Source: Ceratodon purpureus (taxonomy: Eukaryota; Streptophyta; Bryopsida; Pseudoditrichales; Ditrichaceae). Taken from it: DNA of 64,000 nt. Numbering within the stretch: position 1 is the first letter of the stretch; the number at the start of each line of letters is the position of its first letter. The notes beneath the pieces were generated by a model that worked only from the letters and a program-made list of their open reading frames with translations, was not told where the DNA came from and did not search any database. Location: the NCBI GenBank assembly GCA_014871385.1, contig CM026423.1, positions 13,600,858 to 13,664,857 on the forward strand, in the 5' to 3' direction. Positions 63,589 to 64,000 of this stretch are shown here, one piece after another. A program made the translations under genes and the position numbers.

Positions 63589-64000
63589 ATGGGCGACGCG
63601 GACGTAGGGGCAGGCGGAGGAGCGAGCTCTCTGGACTCCGGGGATGCGGGGAGTCTGGCAGCGTCGCGGGCGCTGATGGAGGGAGGTTCGCTACCTCCGC
63701 GGAAGCGATTGTTGGCAGGGTTGAAGCAGAACGGGTGGTTGTCGACGTCTCCGCCACCAGTGGTGTCTCCCTCTGCGATTGGGCATGCAGGCGGGGTGGG
63801 TGCTCAGGCCGTGGGCGTGGAATCAGTGGTTCGGTCAGGTTCAGCGAAGTATGAGGATGGGTGCATGGGGTGTAATGCAGTGGAGAGCAACGGGTTGCGG
63901 AGAATCAAGCGAGGGGGAGTGTCACTGCGTCTCTGTAGTGCGTGTACCCTACTTTACTCCAAGAGCATGTTCTGTCCTCATTGCCTGGCCATGTACCACG
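63589..64000 (+). CDS. Cys-rich putative zinc-binding protein, N-terminal part (runs off right edge)
   Basis: ATG at 63589 (MGDADVGAGG), open to the window end: 137 codons visible. An acidic/Gly-rich start is followed by a basic conserved-looking block (SLPPRKRLLAGLKQNGW, residues 35-51). From about residue 92 there are four Cys pairs or near pairs: CMGC, CSAC and CPHC, with His in the last. This spacing fits a treble-clef or zinc-ribbon fold. I recall the PPRKRLLAGLK-plus-CxxC layout from uncharacterised plant proteins but cannot name a function. The G-rich leader and absence of stop codons support a real first exon. Confidence 0.75.
   Translation, partial: MGDADVGAGGGASSLDSGDAGSLAASRALMEGGSLPPRKRLLAGLKQNGWLSTSPPPVVSPSAIGHAGGVGAQAVGVESVVRSGSAKYEDGCMGCNAVESNGLRRIKRGGVSLRLCSACTLLYSKSMFCPHCLAMYH

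Noticed and set aside
1..64000. CRISPR arrays, rRNA, tRNA genes, prokaryotic operons
   Set aside because: None seen; the window is intron-bearing plant nuclear DNA and the repeats are transposon ends or microsatellites.

Overview
The window is nuclear DNA of a land plant, and a bryophyte (probably a moss) is my best guess. Direct evidence for a plant: chloroplast-targeted alpha-glucan water dikinase (GWD), a KONJAC-type GDP-mannose pyrophosphorylase-like protein, a membrane-tethered NAC transcription factor and a GPI-anchored arabinogalactan peptide. All occur in intron-bearing genes with GT-AG splice sites and AT-rich intergenic DNA. The moss assignment is inference from intron size, gene style and the intron-poor lectin gene; no marker proves it.

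Layout. Positions 1-8.0 kb (minus): N-terminal 921 codons of GWD in 21 exons, with the C-terminus off the left edge. 12.1-19.0 kb (minus): complete ER HSP90/GRP94 gene, 17 coding exons, 889 aa, C-terminus NDEL. 20.2-25.0 kb (minus): complete KONJAC-like gene, 15 coding exons, 426 aa, with one GC-AG intron. All splice junctions for these three genes were placed by reading GT/AG sites and checking that reading frame is kept. 26.9-28.0 kb: non-autonomous transposon with a perfect 9-bp target duplication (Mutator-like). 29.3-29.5 kb: long inverted repeat. 31.9-32.5 kb (plus): intronless CHMP1 (ESCRT-III). 33.6-34.2 kb (minus): unrecognised ORF broken by one stop. 35.5-36.7 kb (plus): intronless GNA-type mannose-lectin protein. 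38.466-42.198 kb: full-length pogo/Tigger-like transposon with terminal inverted repeats, TA flanks and a transposase gene carrying four frame breaks and one stop. 43.2 kb (plus): arabinogalactan peptide. 46.2-48.4 kb (minus): NAC factor with C-terminal membrane anchor, two exons. 48.9-62 kb: AT-rich repeat-laden stretch holding two more terminal-inverted-repeat elements, simple repeats and one isolated higher-GC ORF with a possible nuclease-like motif. 63.589 kb to the end (plus): 5' part of a Cys-rich putative zinc-binding protein.

The genes do not form a pathway cluster. They are separate housekeeping functions: starch phosphorylation, ER folding, GDP-mannose supply, endosomal sorting, cell-surface glycoproteins and transcription. 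The most distinctive content is the transposon set, four elements whose ends can be defined by sequence, plus the unexplained ORFs at 33.6-34.2 and 56.3-56.8 kb.
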